A DNA stretch of 64,000 nt, taken from assembly GCF_001613325.1 (NCBI RefSeq), contig NZ_BDCD01000024.1:62001-126000 (forward strand). The letters are read 5' to 3'. The position numbers and the translations under genes are program-made. Under the pieces are notes generated by a model. The model was not told the origin of the DNA, made no database searches, and was given only the letters and a program-made list of their open reading frames with translations. Source of the DNA: Nocardia yamanashiensis NBRC 100130 (GTDB lineage: Bacteria > Actinomycetota > Actinomycetes > Mycobacteriales > Mycobacteriaceae). Shown here one piece after another: positions 1 to 10,456 of this stretch; positions within the stretch are counted from its first letter, which is position 1; each line of letters opens with the position of its first letter.

Positions 1-717
1 GGACAGCCAGCGGCGTTGCCCGTCGGGCCGGTCCACGCCGAAGACGAAGCGGGTCACGGCTTCTCCGGTCGCCATGGTGCGCACGATCGGGTACTGGTCG
101 GCCGGCAGCGGCTGAGCATTGGCATCCAGCAGCGACAGCGGCAGTTCGGTGTACGGCACGCCGATCAGATCGGGCCCGTTCCAGCCGAAGATGCGCAGCG
201 CCGCCGGATTGATGGATTCGATCTTCCCGCTCCGGCTGATCACCACCACGCCCTCCTCCAGCTGCGAGACCACGGTGGTGAAGAACTGCTCGGCGCGCCG
301 CTGGGCCGCCTCGGCCCGGCGCTGCGCGGTCAGATCGTGCAGCACCACCTGATAGGCCAGCCGGTCGTGCCAGGCGGTGAGCACGGAAACGGTCTCCACG
401 TCCACGGTGCCGCCGTCGCAGCGCAACAGCGTCATCTCGGCGGGTTCGGAGGCGGTTCCGGTGATGGTGAGCCGGCGAATGCGATCCAGCATCCCCGGCA
501 GCGAGGCCGGGTCCACGAAAATGGTGACCGGCTGCCCGATGATCTCCTCGGCCGATCCGGCGGCCAGCATCCGCACGGTCGCCGGGTTGGCGTAGACCAC
601 TCTGCCGCGCTCGTGGACGACTACGCCATCGGGGCTGTAGTCGACCAGGGACCGGTAACGCTGGGCCAGTTGCTCGGCATCGGTCGGGGCGTTTGCCCGA
701 TCGTTACCCACCACCAC
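1..717 (-). CDS. PAS-domain sensory protein (C-terminus beyond the window)
   Basis: Only the N-terminal 239 codons are present; the frame is open to the left edge. Two PAS domains are visible. The first covers about residues 15-120 (YRSLVDYSPDGVVV near its start, then GRVVYANPATVRML). A short linker rich in R and A follows, then a second PAS domain with EEGVVVISRSGKIESINPAALRIFGW. No transmembrane segment lies in the visible part, so sensing is probably cytosolic. The output module (histidine kinase, GGDEF or phosphatase) is not in the window and cannot be named. Several in-frame GTG codons (723, 717, 714, 711) compete as start; an AGGGGG tract just upstream favours 717 or 714. The gene is divergent from the ketoacyl synthase gene. 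Confidence 0.75.
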   Translation of the reverse strand, partial: MVVGNDRANAPTDAEQLAQRYRSLVDYSPDGVVVHERGRVVYANPATVRMLAAGSAEEIIGQPVTIFVDPASLPGMLDRIRRLTITGTASEPAEMTLLRCDGGTVDVETVSVLTAWHDRLAYQVVLHDLTAQRRAEAAQRRAEQFFTTVVSQLEEGVVVISRSGKIESINPAALRIFGWNGPDLIGVPYTELPLSLLDANAQPLPADQYPIVRTMATGEAVTRFVFGVDRPDGQRRWLS

Positions 718-887
718 TTGCACCCCCTGATCGTCATTGCGACATGTCGTTGGAGCACGGCACCAAATTGTTGTCGGAGCGATTGCTGGCACATCGCGCC
801 GAGGGTATTGAATGAATCACAGTTCCGCACAGCATCGGCCCGAGAGTGGTGATCATTACGGGCACCGGATCGAGAAGGAGCGATGCA

Positions 888-2084
888 ATGCCTGGCACCA
901 TCCCCAACCCGCCCACCGCTGAGCAGCACCAAGATCATATGACCATTGCCGGAATCGGCGCCGTCACCGGGTACGGGTGGGGCCGGGAAACCCTCTGGGA
1001 AGGTTTGCTGAGCGGTAAGCCAGCGGCCCGGCTCTATCCAGGGTACGGGCCGGAACGGGATCGGCACGGCTGGGTTGCCCGCGTGCCGGACGGCGGTGAT
1101 CCGGAACTCGGCCCGAGCCGGTATGTGCGCGCGGTCATGCAGTCGGCCCGCGAGGCCGTCGCCGATGCCCGCGCCCGCGGCTGGCGGCAGGGCCGCACGG
1201 TCGGCCTGCTGCACGCCATCGTGCTGGGCAATGTGTACGAATGGCGGGACTTCTACGTGGTGGACGGGGCGCGCCGGCGTTCGCGCGACTATCTGCGGCT
1301 GCTGCCCTCCACCCCGGTGTCGATGCTGATGAGCGAGTTCGGTTTCCACGGGCCGTCGATGAATGTCACCGCGGCCTGCTCCTCGGCCAATGTGGCATTG
1401 CTCACCGCGCAGCTGTGGCTGGCCCAGGGTTTCGCCGACGATGTGATCGTGGTCGCCACCGATCTGTCCGCCACCCCGGACATGGTGGAGCCCTTCGTCG
1501 CGCTCGGCGCGGCCGTCGACGACACCGATCCCCTCGACGCCTGCCGCCCGTTCCAGGAAGGCAGCCGCGGCTTCGGATTCGGCGAGGCGTCCACGGCTTT
1601 CGTGGTGACCCGCGAGGCCGACGATCCGTATGTGGCGGTGCTCGGCGGCGGCATGTCCAACGACGGCTACCACGTGATCTCGGTGGAGCCGTCCTACGAG
1701 CAGATCTTCGACTGCGTGCGCCGCGCCCTGGCCAATGCCGATGTGCGGCCGGAGGAAGTGGCTTACCTGAACACGCACGGTTCCGGCACCCAGCAGTGCG
1801 ATGACGCCGAAACCGCTTTGCTGGCAGCGCTGTTCGACAACAACCCGCAGGTGGTCGCCACCAAACCCTTGACCGGGCACTGCCAGGCGGCCGCGGCGGG
1901 CGTGGAGGTGGCGGCCATCGCCATGGGTTACGAGCGCGGTCTGGTGGTGTCCTCGCCGATCGTCGCGCCCGCGCACGCCCGGCTGGTCGACGGCGTGGCG
2001 CCGCATGCCGGGGGCATCACGGTGAAGACGGCGCTCGGTATGGGCGGCCACAATTCGGCGCTGGTGCTCGGCCCGATCGGTTAG
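888..2084 (+). CDS. Beta-ketoacyl synthase (KAS I/II type)
   Basis: Stand-alone condensing enzyme of 398 aa. The Cys-His-His triad is visible: Cys164 in TAACSSA, His297 in NTHGSGT and His331 in KPLTGHCQAAAAG, followed by a glycine-rich GMGGHNSALV end. This predicts decarboxylative Claisen condensation of an acyl chain with malonyl-ACP. No ACP, ketoreductase or acyltransferase gene lies beside it, so it may feed a specialised lipid or polyketide rather than bulk fatty acid synthesis. The start ATG at 888 has AAGGAG seven bases upstream; the in-frame ATG at 939 (MTIAGIGAVTG) is the conserved domain start and an alternative. Its stop overlaps by 4 bp that of the convergent sensor kinase gene. 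Confidence 0.88.
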   Translation: MPGTIPNPPTAEQHQDHMTIAGIGAVTGYGWGRETLWEGLLSGKPAARLYPGYGPERDRHGWVARVPDGGDPELGPSRYVRAVMQSAREAVADARARGWRQGRTVGLLHAIVLGNVYEWRDFYVVDGARRRSRDYLRLLPSTPVSMLMSEFGFHGPSMNVTAACSSANVALLTAQLWLAQGFADDVIVVATDLSATPDMVEPFVALGAAVDDTDPLDACRPFQEGSRGFGFGEASTAFVVTREADDPYVAVLGGGMSNDGYHVISVEPSYEQIFDCVRRALANADVRPEEVAYLNTHGSGTQQCDDAETALLAALFDNNPQVVATKPLTGHCQAAAAGVEVAAIAMGYERGLVVSSPIVAPAHARLVDGVAPHAGGITVKTALGMGGHNSALVLGPIG

Positions 2085-3808
2085 TGCAGCGGCACCGACC
2101 AGTGCAGTTTCGTCCCGGTCTCCTCGCCGTCGGCGTCGCGGCGCGGGTACACGGCCAGCCGTCCGCCCGATTCCTCCGCCCGCCGGGCGAGATTGGTCAG
2201 CCCGCTGGGCGTGATGTCGTCCGGGATGCCGCAGCCGTCGTCGGCCACCAGAATGGTGAGATCGTCGGCCACCCCGATATCGATGGTGATGGTGCCCGCC
2301 CCCGAATGCCGCACGGCATTGCTGACCGCTTCGCGCACAACGGCTTCGGCATGATCGGCGAGGCTGGGTTCCACCACCGACAGCGGCCCGGTGATGTGCA
2401 TGAGGGCGCGGATCTCGGTATTGGTGGTCTGCTGTTTGACCGCGCGCTCGATGCGCTGGCGTAGTCGCGTGGAATGCCCGTCGCCGCCGTGCAGGTCGAA
2501 GATCGAGGTGCGGATCTCCTCCACCACGTCCTGCAGATCGTTGATGGTGTCGGAAAGCCGTTGCCGCACTTCGGGCACCCGGGCGCGTGGGACGGTGCCC
2601 TGCAGCGAGAGCCCGATGGCGAACAGCCGCTGGATCACGTGATCGTGCAGGTCGCGGGCGATGCGGTCGCGATCGGTGAGGATGTCGAGCTCGCGCATGC
2701 GCCGCTGCGCCACCGCCAATTGCATGGCCAGCGCGGCCTGATCGGTGAACGCGCCGATCAATTCCACCAATTCGTCGGAGTAGGGCATGGATTCGGCGGT
2801 GCGCAGCGTGATCAGCACGCCCAGCGTGGAGTCCGGGGTGTGCAGCGGCAGCACCAGCGCGGGACCGAGATCGGGGATGAACCGGCCCAGATCCACCTGT
2901 TTGGCATCGTCGAAACGCAAAGGGGTGCGGGTGTTCAGCGCCTGGCCGACCGCGGTGCCGGTGGTACGCACGGTCGGGTTGGCGGGATCCTCGCCCGGCC
3001 CGGACCATTGCGCCACCACCAGTTCGGTGACCTCCTCCGGCGGCGCGTCCGGATCGGGCACCACGGCCAGCAGCGCGCGCTGCGAGGCGGTGAGTTCCCG
3101 GGCGTGCTCCACCACGTGGGCCAGCACCTGATTGGGTTCGGTGCCGGCCAGGAACTCGGTGGCGATATCGCGGGTCGCCTCGATCCAGGCCTGCCGGGTG
3201 CGCGCGGATTCGTAGAGCCGCGCATTGTCCACCGCGATACCGGCCGCGGCGGCCAGCGCCTGCAACAGCACCTCGTCGTCCTCGGTGAACGGATGTCCGC
3301 CGGATTTCTCGGTGAGATACAGGTTTCCGAACACCTCGCCGCGAATCCGCACCGGCACGCCCAGGAAACTGCGCATGGGCGGATGATGCCGGGGGAAGCC
3401 GACCGAGGCCGGATGCCGGGCGAGATCGTCCAGCCGGATCGGCTCCGGCGTGCTCAGCAGCAGGCCCAGCACCCCGTGGCCCTGCGGCAGATCGCCGATC
3501 AGCGTGCGGGTCCGCTCGTCGATGCCGTGATAGATGAACTGGGCCAGTTTGTCGTGCCCGCGCACCCCGAGCGCGCCGTAGCGGGCGTCGACCAGTCCGG
3601 TGGCGGCCCGCACGATGGTTTGCAGGGTCTGGTCCAGATCGAGGCCGGAGGTCACCGCCAGCATGGCTTCGACCAGCCCGTCGATACGGTCGCGAGCGTC
3701 GATGATCTGCTCTACCCGGTCCTTCACCTCGGTGAGCAATTCGCGTAATCGCAGCTGCGACAGCGTTTCACGCACTGAGTAGGGACCGGTGCGTGGGGTG
3801 TCGTGCAT
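2081..3808 (-). CDS. DevS/DosS-type GAF-GAF sensor histidine kinase
   Basis: 575 aa, close to the 578 aa of Mycobacterium DevS. Layout: N-terminal helix with RVEQIIDARDRIDGLVEAML, GAF-A about 55-200, GAF-B about 215-365, a HisKA_3 dimerisation region with DLHDHVIQRL (phospho-His at 388), then a HATPase with REAVSNAVRHSG and DDGCGIPDD. His142 in HHPPMRSFLG lies 246 residues before the phospho-His, the same spacing as heme-ligand H149 and H395 of DevS, so a heme-bound gas or redox sensor is likely. No response regulator is adjacent; a DevR/DosR-type partner must lie elsewhere. The start ATG at 3808 has AGGA upstream; an in-frame extension to 3937 lacks a ribosome-binding site. The gene is divergent from the hibernation-factor gene. 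Confidence 0.9.
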   Translation of the reverse strand: MHDTPRTGPYSVRETLSQLRLRELLTEVKDRVEQIIDARDRIDGLVEAMLAVTSGLDLDQTLQTIVRAATGLVDARYGALGVRGHDKLAQFIYHGIDERTRTLIGDLPQGHGVLGLLLSTPEPIRLDDLARHPASVGFPRHHPPMRSFLGVPVRIRGEVFGNLYLTEKSGGHPFTEDDEVLLQALAAAAGIAVDNARLYESARTRQAWIEATRDIATEFLAGTEPNQVLAHVVEHARELTASQRALLAVVPDPDAPPEEVTELVVAQWSGPGEDPANPTVRTTGTAVGQALNTRTPLRFDDAKQVDLGRFIPDLGPALVLPLHTPDSTLGVLITLRTAESMPYSDELVELIGAFTDQAALAMQLAVAQRRMRELDILTDRDRIARDLHDHVIQRLFAIGLSLQGTVPRARVPEVRQRLSDTINDLQDVVEEIRTSIFDLHGGDGHSTRLRQRIERAVKQQTTNTEIRALMHITGPLSVVEPSLADHAEAVVREAVSNAVRHSGAGTITIDIGVADDLTILVADDGCGIPDDITPSGLTNLARRAEESGGRLAVYPRRDADGEETGTKLHWSVPLH

Positions 3809-3973
3809 GGTTGTCCTGCTGTCCGGCGGAGGCGCACACGGCATCGGGTATTTTACGGCCCACCCGATTGCCGGATGGTTGTTCTGTCGAACGTGACTGT
3901 CCCACAGCCGGTTTGCGGCGCGGCAACTATTTGCCAACCTTTTACCGGAATGATTTCCCGGAAAGTGGTCCGG

Positions 3974-3993
3974 ATTGGGACTTTCGGCACTGT
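3974..3993 (+). promoter_or_regulatory. Candidate DosR-type operator
   Basis: ATTGGGACTTTCGGCACTGT matches the DosR/DevR consensus TTSGGGACTWWAGTCCCSAA perfectly over the left half (GGGACTTT) and partly over the right. It lies about 70 bp upstream of the hibernation-factor gene at 4063, in the region divergent from the DevS-like kinase gene. Reading it as a hypoxia operator is inference from the motif and its neighbours. Confidence 0.55.
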
Positions 3994-4062
3994 CGGCGTG
4001 GCACCCCCGCGTGATGGCATGAATGCGGGTTGCCGGGTCGGGAAACGGGAAGTGGGTCGGCT

Positions 4063-4902
4063 ATGGGCGCGTCGGAAGTGTGGTCGAGTGGGATCGATCC
4101 GGATTTCGTCGTGACCACACGCGGACCCGTTCCACCCGCCGAGGTGACCCGACTGGTGCGCGGCCTCGGCCGGATCCTGCGCCGGCACGGGCTGGACGGA
4201 CCCGTCAGGGCCCGCCTCGACTGGCCCGGTACCGAGGGCGAAACCACCTTGGTACAAGCCGGAATCCGGGCGCTGGGGAAGGCGTACCGGGTTCAGGTCG
4301 CCGGGCCGGGACGGTTTGCGACCACGTTCGCGTTGGAACGCCTTGACCTGCGACTGGGCTGCCCACCGGACGAAACGTCCCGGCCCTGGCCGGACCCGGC
4401 ACGACCGGACCTGGGTGTGGTGAGCGCGCCCAGTCCGATTGTGCGCCGCAAGGATTGCCTACTACAGGTGTCCACGCCCACCGCCGCCGCCAAGGTGCTC
4501 GATGCCCTGGACTACGACGCGCACCTGTTCACCGACGCCGACTCCGGATTGGACGCGGTGGTGTGCTGGGCCGGCGCCGGGGCGGTGCGCACGCTGCGCC
4601 AGCACCGGGATCCGGTGCCGGTGCTGCTCGAGGACGAAGCCGCCGCGGTGCTGTGCGGGGGCGGGCTGCCGTATCTGTTCTTCACCGATCCGGATACCTT
4701 GCGCGGGCGGTTGCTCTACCGCCGGTTCGACGGCGACCTGACCCTGGTCACCGCCGCCGACGCGGCGGAGCGCCCGCGCGAACGGGCGCTCGCGCCCCGG
4801 GCCATCACCACCGGATGCGTGCGCCGGCCGCTGCCGGAGCTACCCAGCGCGATCGGCGCGACCGAGAACCTGGCCGAGCCCGCGTATCCGAAAGCGGTGT
4901 GA
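4063..4902 (+). CDS. Ribosome hibernation factor with twin C-terminal domains (RafH/Rv0079 type)
   Basis: 279 aa. The N-terminal part (VVTTRGPVPPAEVTRLVRGLGRIL ... ALERLDLRLG) resembles the actinobacterial hibernation-promoting-factor N-domain. It is followed by two consecutive S30AE C-terminal-type repeats: one beginning IVRRKDCLLQVSTPTAAAKV with HLFTDADSG, the second with LLEDEAAAVLCGGGLPYLFFTD and RLLYRRFDGDLTLVT. This twin-tail design matches mycobacterial DosR-regulon proteins (Rv0079, MSMEG_3935/RafH) that bind and inactivate ribosomes under hypoxia. The DosR-like box upstream and the divergent DevS-like kinase gene support that role. ATG at 4063 is preceded by GGGAAGTGGG; an in-frame TTG at 4030 is less likely. 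Confidence 0.8.
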   Translation: MGASEVWSSGIDPDFVVTTRGPVPPAEVTRLVRGLGRILRRHGLDGPVRARLDWPGTEGETTLVQAGIRALGKAYRVQVAGPGRFATTFALERLDLRLGCPPDETSRPWPDPARPDLGVVSAPSPIVRRKDCLLQVSTPTAAAKVLDALDYDAHLFTDADSGLDAVVCWAGAGAVRTLRQHRDPVPVLLEDEAAAVLCGGGLPYLFFTDPDTLRGRLLYRRFDGDLTLVTAADAAERPRERALAPRAITTGCVRRPLPELPSAIGATENLAEPAYPKAV

Positions 4903-4984
4903 CGCCCGCCCCAGCGCGGTGCGCGTCTCGGGTGCGATCGAAATAAACACGCTTTGACCAGCGTTGAGGCTGCTTGAACCGAAC

Positions 4985-5007
4985 TTGTCGGTGGGCACGC
5001 CTAGCAT
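4985..5007 (+). promoter_or_regulatory. RecA-NDp (PafBC-type) DNA-damage promoter of uvrA
   Basis: TTGTCGGTG at 4985-4993, eight bases, then TAGCAT at 5002-5007. This fits the mycobacterial RecA-independent DNA-damage promoter consensus TTGTCRGTG-N8-TAN3T at every defined position. The start would fall about 40 nt upstream of the uvrA GTG. No canonical LexA box (CGAAC-N4-GTTCG) was seen in 4900-5054. Confidence 0.75.
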
Positions 5008-5053
5008 GGCGTCGGGGGTAGTTCTGGATGCCGAAACGTTGGAAGGACGGCTA

Positions 5054-8122
<3,069 letters not shown>

Positions 8123-8133
8123 CAACGCCCCTC

Positions 8134-8214
8134 CGTCATTCCGGCGTGCTTTTGGCCGGAATCCACATGGTTCGCTGGGGTGTGGATCCCGGCTGAACCC
8201 ATGCCGGGATGACG
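8134..8214. repeat. Intergenic palindromic repeat element downstream of uvrA
   Basis: An 81-bp near-palindrome made of two nested inverted repeats. CGTCATTCCGGCGTG at its left end pairs with CATGCCGGGATGACG at its right end. The inner GCCGGAATCCACA (8155-8167) pairs with TGTGGATCCCGGC (8180-8192). The TTTTGGCCGGAATCC core is of a type I recall from dispersed palindromic repeats in several bacterial genomes. It begins 12 bp after the uvrA stop and could act as a terminator or mRNA stabiliser. The copy number in this genome cannot be seen here. Confidence 0.7.
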
Positions 8215-8305
8215 AAGGGGCCACACGGAGTCACTCCGACCGACAATCCGTGCCAGTCATTGCTTCGGACCCTGCCGGCCCCCGGCGCTGACTAGGCTGG
8301 ATAGG

Positions 8306-8659
8306 GTGTCCGAAGATCAAGTCGCGCATGCCGTCGAGCGCTCGCTCCTGCTGAATGTTGCTTTCGCACAGGCGAAACGAGTGTCCCGGGTCGAAGTCCG
8401 CCGCATCACCATGCCCGCCGGCACCACCGCGGGACTACACGTGCACAACTGCCCGGTGGTGGGCAGCATCGAAGCGGGTGCGGTGGCCTACCGGATCGAA
8501 GGCCAGCCGGAACGGACCTTGCGGCCCGGTGACGTGTTCTTCGAACCCGAGGCCGCCCGCATCACCCGCTTCGACGCCCTCGACGAGGACGTCACCTTCC
8601 TGGGCTACTTCCTGCTCGGGCCCGATCAGTCGCCGGGTATCGAATTCCCCGGCGACTGA
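8306..8659 (+). CDS. Small cupin-domain protein
   Basis: 117 aa single-domain beta-barrel. Cupin motif 1 is seen as GLHVHNCPVVGSIEAGAVAYRI and motif 2 as RPGDVFFEP, with metal-ligand-type His residues in HVHN. Such proteins are metal-dependent isomerases, dioxygenases or sensors, and the substrate cannot be told from sequence. The start GTG at 8306 lacks a clear ribosome-binding site, but a TAGGCT -10-like hexamer at 8293-8298 ends seven bases before it, so the transcript may be leaderless. The gene is convergent with the SDR gene, with a 5-bp gap. Confidence 0.75.
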   Translation: MSEDQVAHAVERSLLLNVAFAQAKRVSRVEVRRITMPAGTTAGLHVHNCPVVGSIEAGAVAYRIEGQPERTLRPGDVFFEPEAARITRFDALDEDVTFLGYFLLGPDQSPGIEFPGD

Positions 8660-8664
8660 ACCGT

Positions 8665-9456
8665 TTACAGCATCGGGGCCGGGATGGCGGCGACAAATCC
8701 GCCGTCGATGACCAGGTCCTGGCCGTTCACATAGGACGCTTCCGCGGACGCCAGGAAGGCGACCGCGTGCGCGACATCCTCGGCGGTGCCGGTGCGCCCG
8801 GCGGCCACGGCCGCGACCACCTCGGCGTGCGCCTCGGGGGAGACATTGTCGTGGAACATGGGCGTCTCGATATAGCCCGGGCTGACCGAGTTGACCCGAA
8901 TTCGCCTGGGAGCCAGCTCCGCCGCGAGGGTGTGGGCCAGGTTGTGCACCGCCGCTTTGGTAGCCGAGTACAGAGATGCGCCCGGCATACCGCGATGCAG
9001 TGTCCAGGACGCGTTGATCACGATCGAGCCGCCGTCGGCGAGCAGCGGCAGGGCCCGCTGAATCGTGAAATACACGCCCTTGAAGTTGATTCCGACCACG
9101 CGGTCGAACTCGTCCGGGGTGACCTCGCCGATCGAATCGAAGCCCGCCACACCGGCATTCGCGAAGACCACGTCGAGGCGTCCGAAGCGAGCCCGGACGG
9201 TCTCGACCAGCGAGTCCAGCTCACCGAGCTCGGCCACATCCCCGCGCACCGCGAGAATGCGTTCGCTCGCCTCGGCAGCACTGAACGGCCTGCCCAATTC
9301 CTCGGCCGCCGTATCCAGCCGCTCCTTGTCGCGGCCGGTGATCACCACTTTCGCGCCCTCCGCCAGCAGCCGGTTCGCGGCGGCCAGTCCCATACCGCTG
9401 GTGCCGCCGGTGACGAGGGCGATCTTGCCGTTGAATCGAGAATTGCTGTGCGTCAT
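8665..9456 (-). CDS. Short-chain dehydrogenase/reductase (SDR)
   Basis: 263 aa classical SDR. It has the NAD(P)-binding TGGTSGMG motif near residue 14, the structural motif VVFANAGVAG, a catalytic serine in INASW and YSATK with catalytic Tyr and Lys, then SPGYIETPMF and a C-terminal NGQDLVIDGG. It should catalyse NAD(P)H-dependent carbonyl/alcohol interconversion; the substrate is unknown. Start ATG 9456 (MTHSNSRFNG) fits the family N-terminus; ATG 9468 is a possible alternative. It lies 79 bp downstream of the XRE regulator gene on the same strand, a common pairing in which the regulator controls the SDR. Confidence 0.88.
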   Translation of the reverse strand: MTHSNSRFNGKIALVTGGTSGMGLAAANRLLAEGAKVVITGRDKERLDTAAEELGRPFSAAEASERILAVRGDVAELGELDSLVETVRARFGRLDVVFANAGVAGFDSIGEVTPDEFDRVVGINFKGVYFTIQRALPLLADGGSIVINASWTLHRGMPGASLYSATKAAVHNLAHTLAAELAPRRIRVNSVSPGYIETPMFHDNVSPEAHAEVVAAVAAGRTGTAEDVAHAVAFLASAEASYVNGQDLVIDGGFVAAIPAPML

Positions 9457-9535
9457 GACATTCAGCATTCCGAGCCGGGGGAGAGGCGAACAGTGCGCAG
9501 TCAACCTGGGTCCGGCAACACCAGGCAGCCGGGAT

Positions 9536-10387
9536 TCACGCGGTGACGAGCCGCCCGGGCAGCAGTTCGGCCAGCCGTTCCTCGGTACCGGTGCCCGGCC
9601 GCGGGTTGTACAGCTCCAGATACCACTCCGGATGGTCGATGACGGCGAGGGTGGTCTTGTCGAAGATCAGATCCCCGGCTTCCGGATGCTGCACCGCCTT
9701 GCGGGTGCGGGTGGGTGCGGCGACATCGTGCCGCGCCCACAGTTCGGTGAATTCCGCACTCGCCCTGCTCAATTCGCCGATCACCCGCTCGAATCCGGGA
9801 TCGCCGGGAGCGTAGGCCGCATCGGCGCGATACGCCGCCACCACTTCCGGTGCAACGATCGCCCATTCGGTATGCAGATCGCGGTACTGCGCATTGGTGA
9901 AGAAGCTGATGAGGCAGTTGTGATCACCGTCGTCGTAGCCGAACACCGCCCGCGTGCCGTCGTTGATGGCGAGGATGTTCCAATACCGATCCCGCAGGAT
10001 CGCCGGGCGCGGCGCCCAGGAATCCAGCAGCCGGCGCAGTTCGGGCTCCACCCGCGCCCCCGGAATCTGGTGCGCCCGTGGCGGATTCAGTCCGGTCAGC
10101 ACGAAAAGATGGGCCCGTTCGGCATCGCTCAGTCGCAGCGCCCGGCTCACCGCCTCGAGCACGTCGGCCGAGACATTGATATCGCGCCCCTGCTCCAGCC
10201 AGGTGTACCAGGACACCCCCACCCCGGCGAGCTGCGCGACTTCCTCCCGCCGCAGCCCCGGCGTGCGCCGCGCCCCGGACGACACCAACCCCACCTCGCC
10301 GGGCGTCAGTCGCGCGCGGCGGGTGCGCAGGAAATCCCGGAGCTGGGCACGCCGGAGCTGTTTCGAAGCTGCTGGTTCGCTGGCCAT
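9536..10387 (-). CDS. XRE-family regulator with MmyB-like ligand domain
   Basis: 283 aa. The N-terminal Cro/C1-type helix-turn-helix (about residues 12-80) contains RRTPGLRREEVAQLAGVGVS and WYTWLEQGRDINVS, the hallmark of this actinobacterial group. The C-terminal domain (about 100-280) with WNILAINDGTRAVFG, ISFFTNAQYRDLH and HPEWYLELYNPRPGT is the PAS-like MmyB ligand domain thought to bind fatty-acyl or similar small molecules. ATG 10387 (MASEPAAS) is preferred over ATG 10399. It lies upstream of the SDR gene in the same direction and probably controls it and itself. Confidence 0.88.
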   Translation of the reverse strand: MASEPAASKQLRRAQLRDFLRTRRARLTPGEVGLVSSGARRTPGLRREEVAQLAGVGVSWYTWLEQGRDINVSADVLEAVSRALRLSDAERAHLFVLTGLNPPRAHQIPGARVEPELRRLLDSWAPRPAILRDRYWNILAINDGTRAVFGYDDGDHNCLISFFTNAQYRDLHTEWAIVAPEVVAAYRADAAYAPGDPGFERVIGELSRASAEFTELWARHDVAAPTRTRKAVQHPEAGDLIFDKTTLAVIDHPEWYLELYNPRPGTGTEERLAELLPGRLVTA

Positions 10388-10456
10388 GCCGGAATACAAC
10401 AGTGCCCGGTCCGGACTTAGTCCGGGCCGGGCACCGCCGTCACTACTGAACTGCGC

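Noticed and set aside
3889..3905. Second DosR-like box (GTGACTGTCCCACAG) near the kinase gene.
   Set aside because: Only the CCC half resembles the consensus; the other half does not match.
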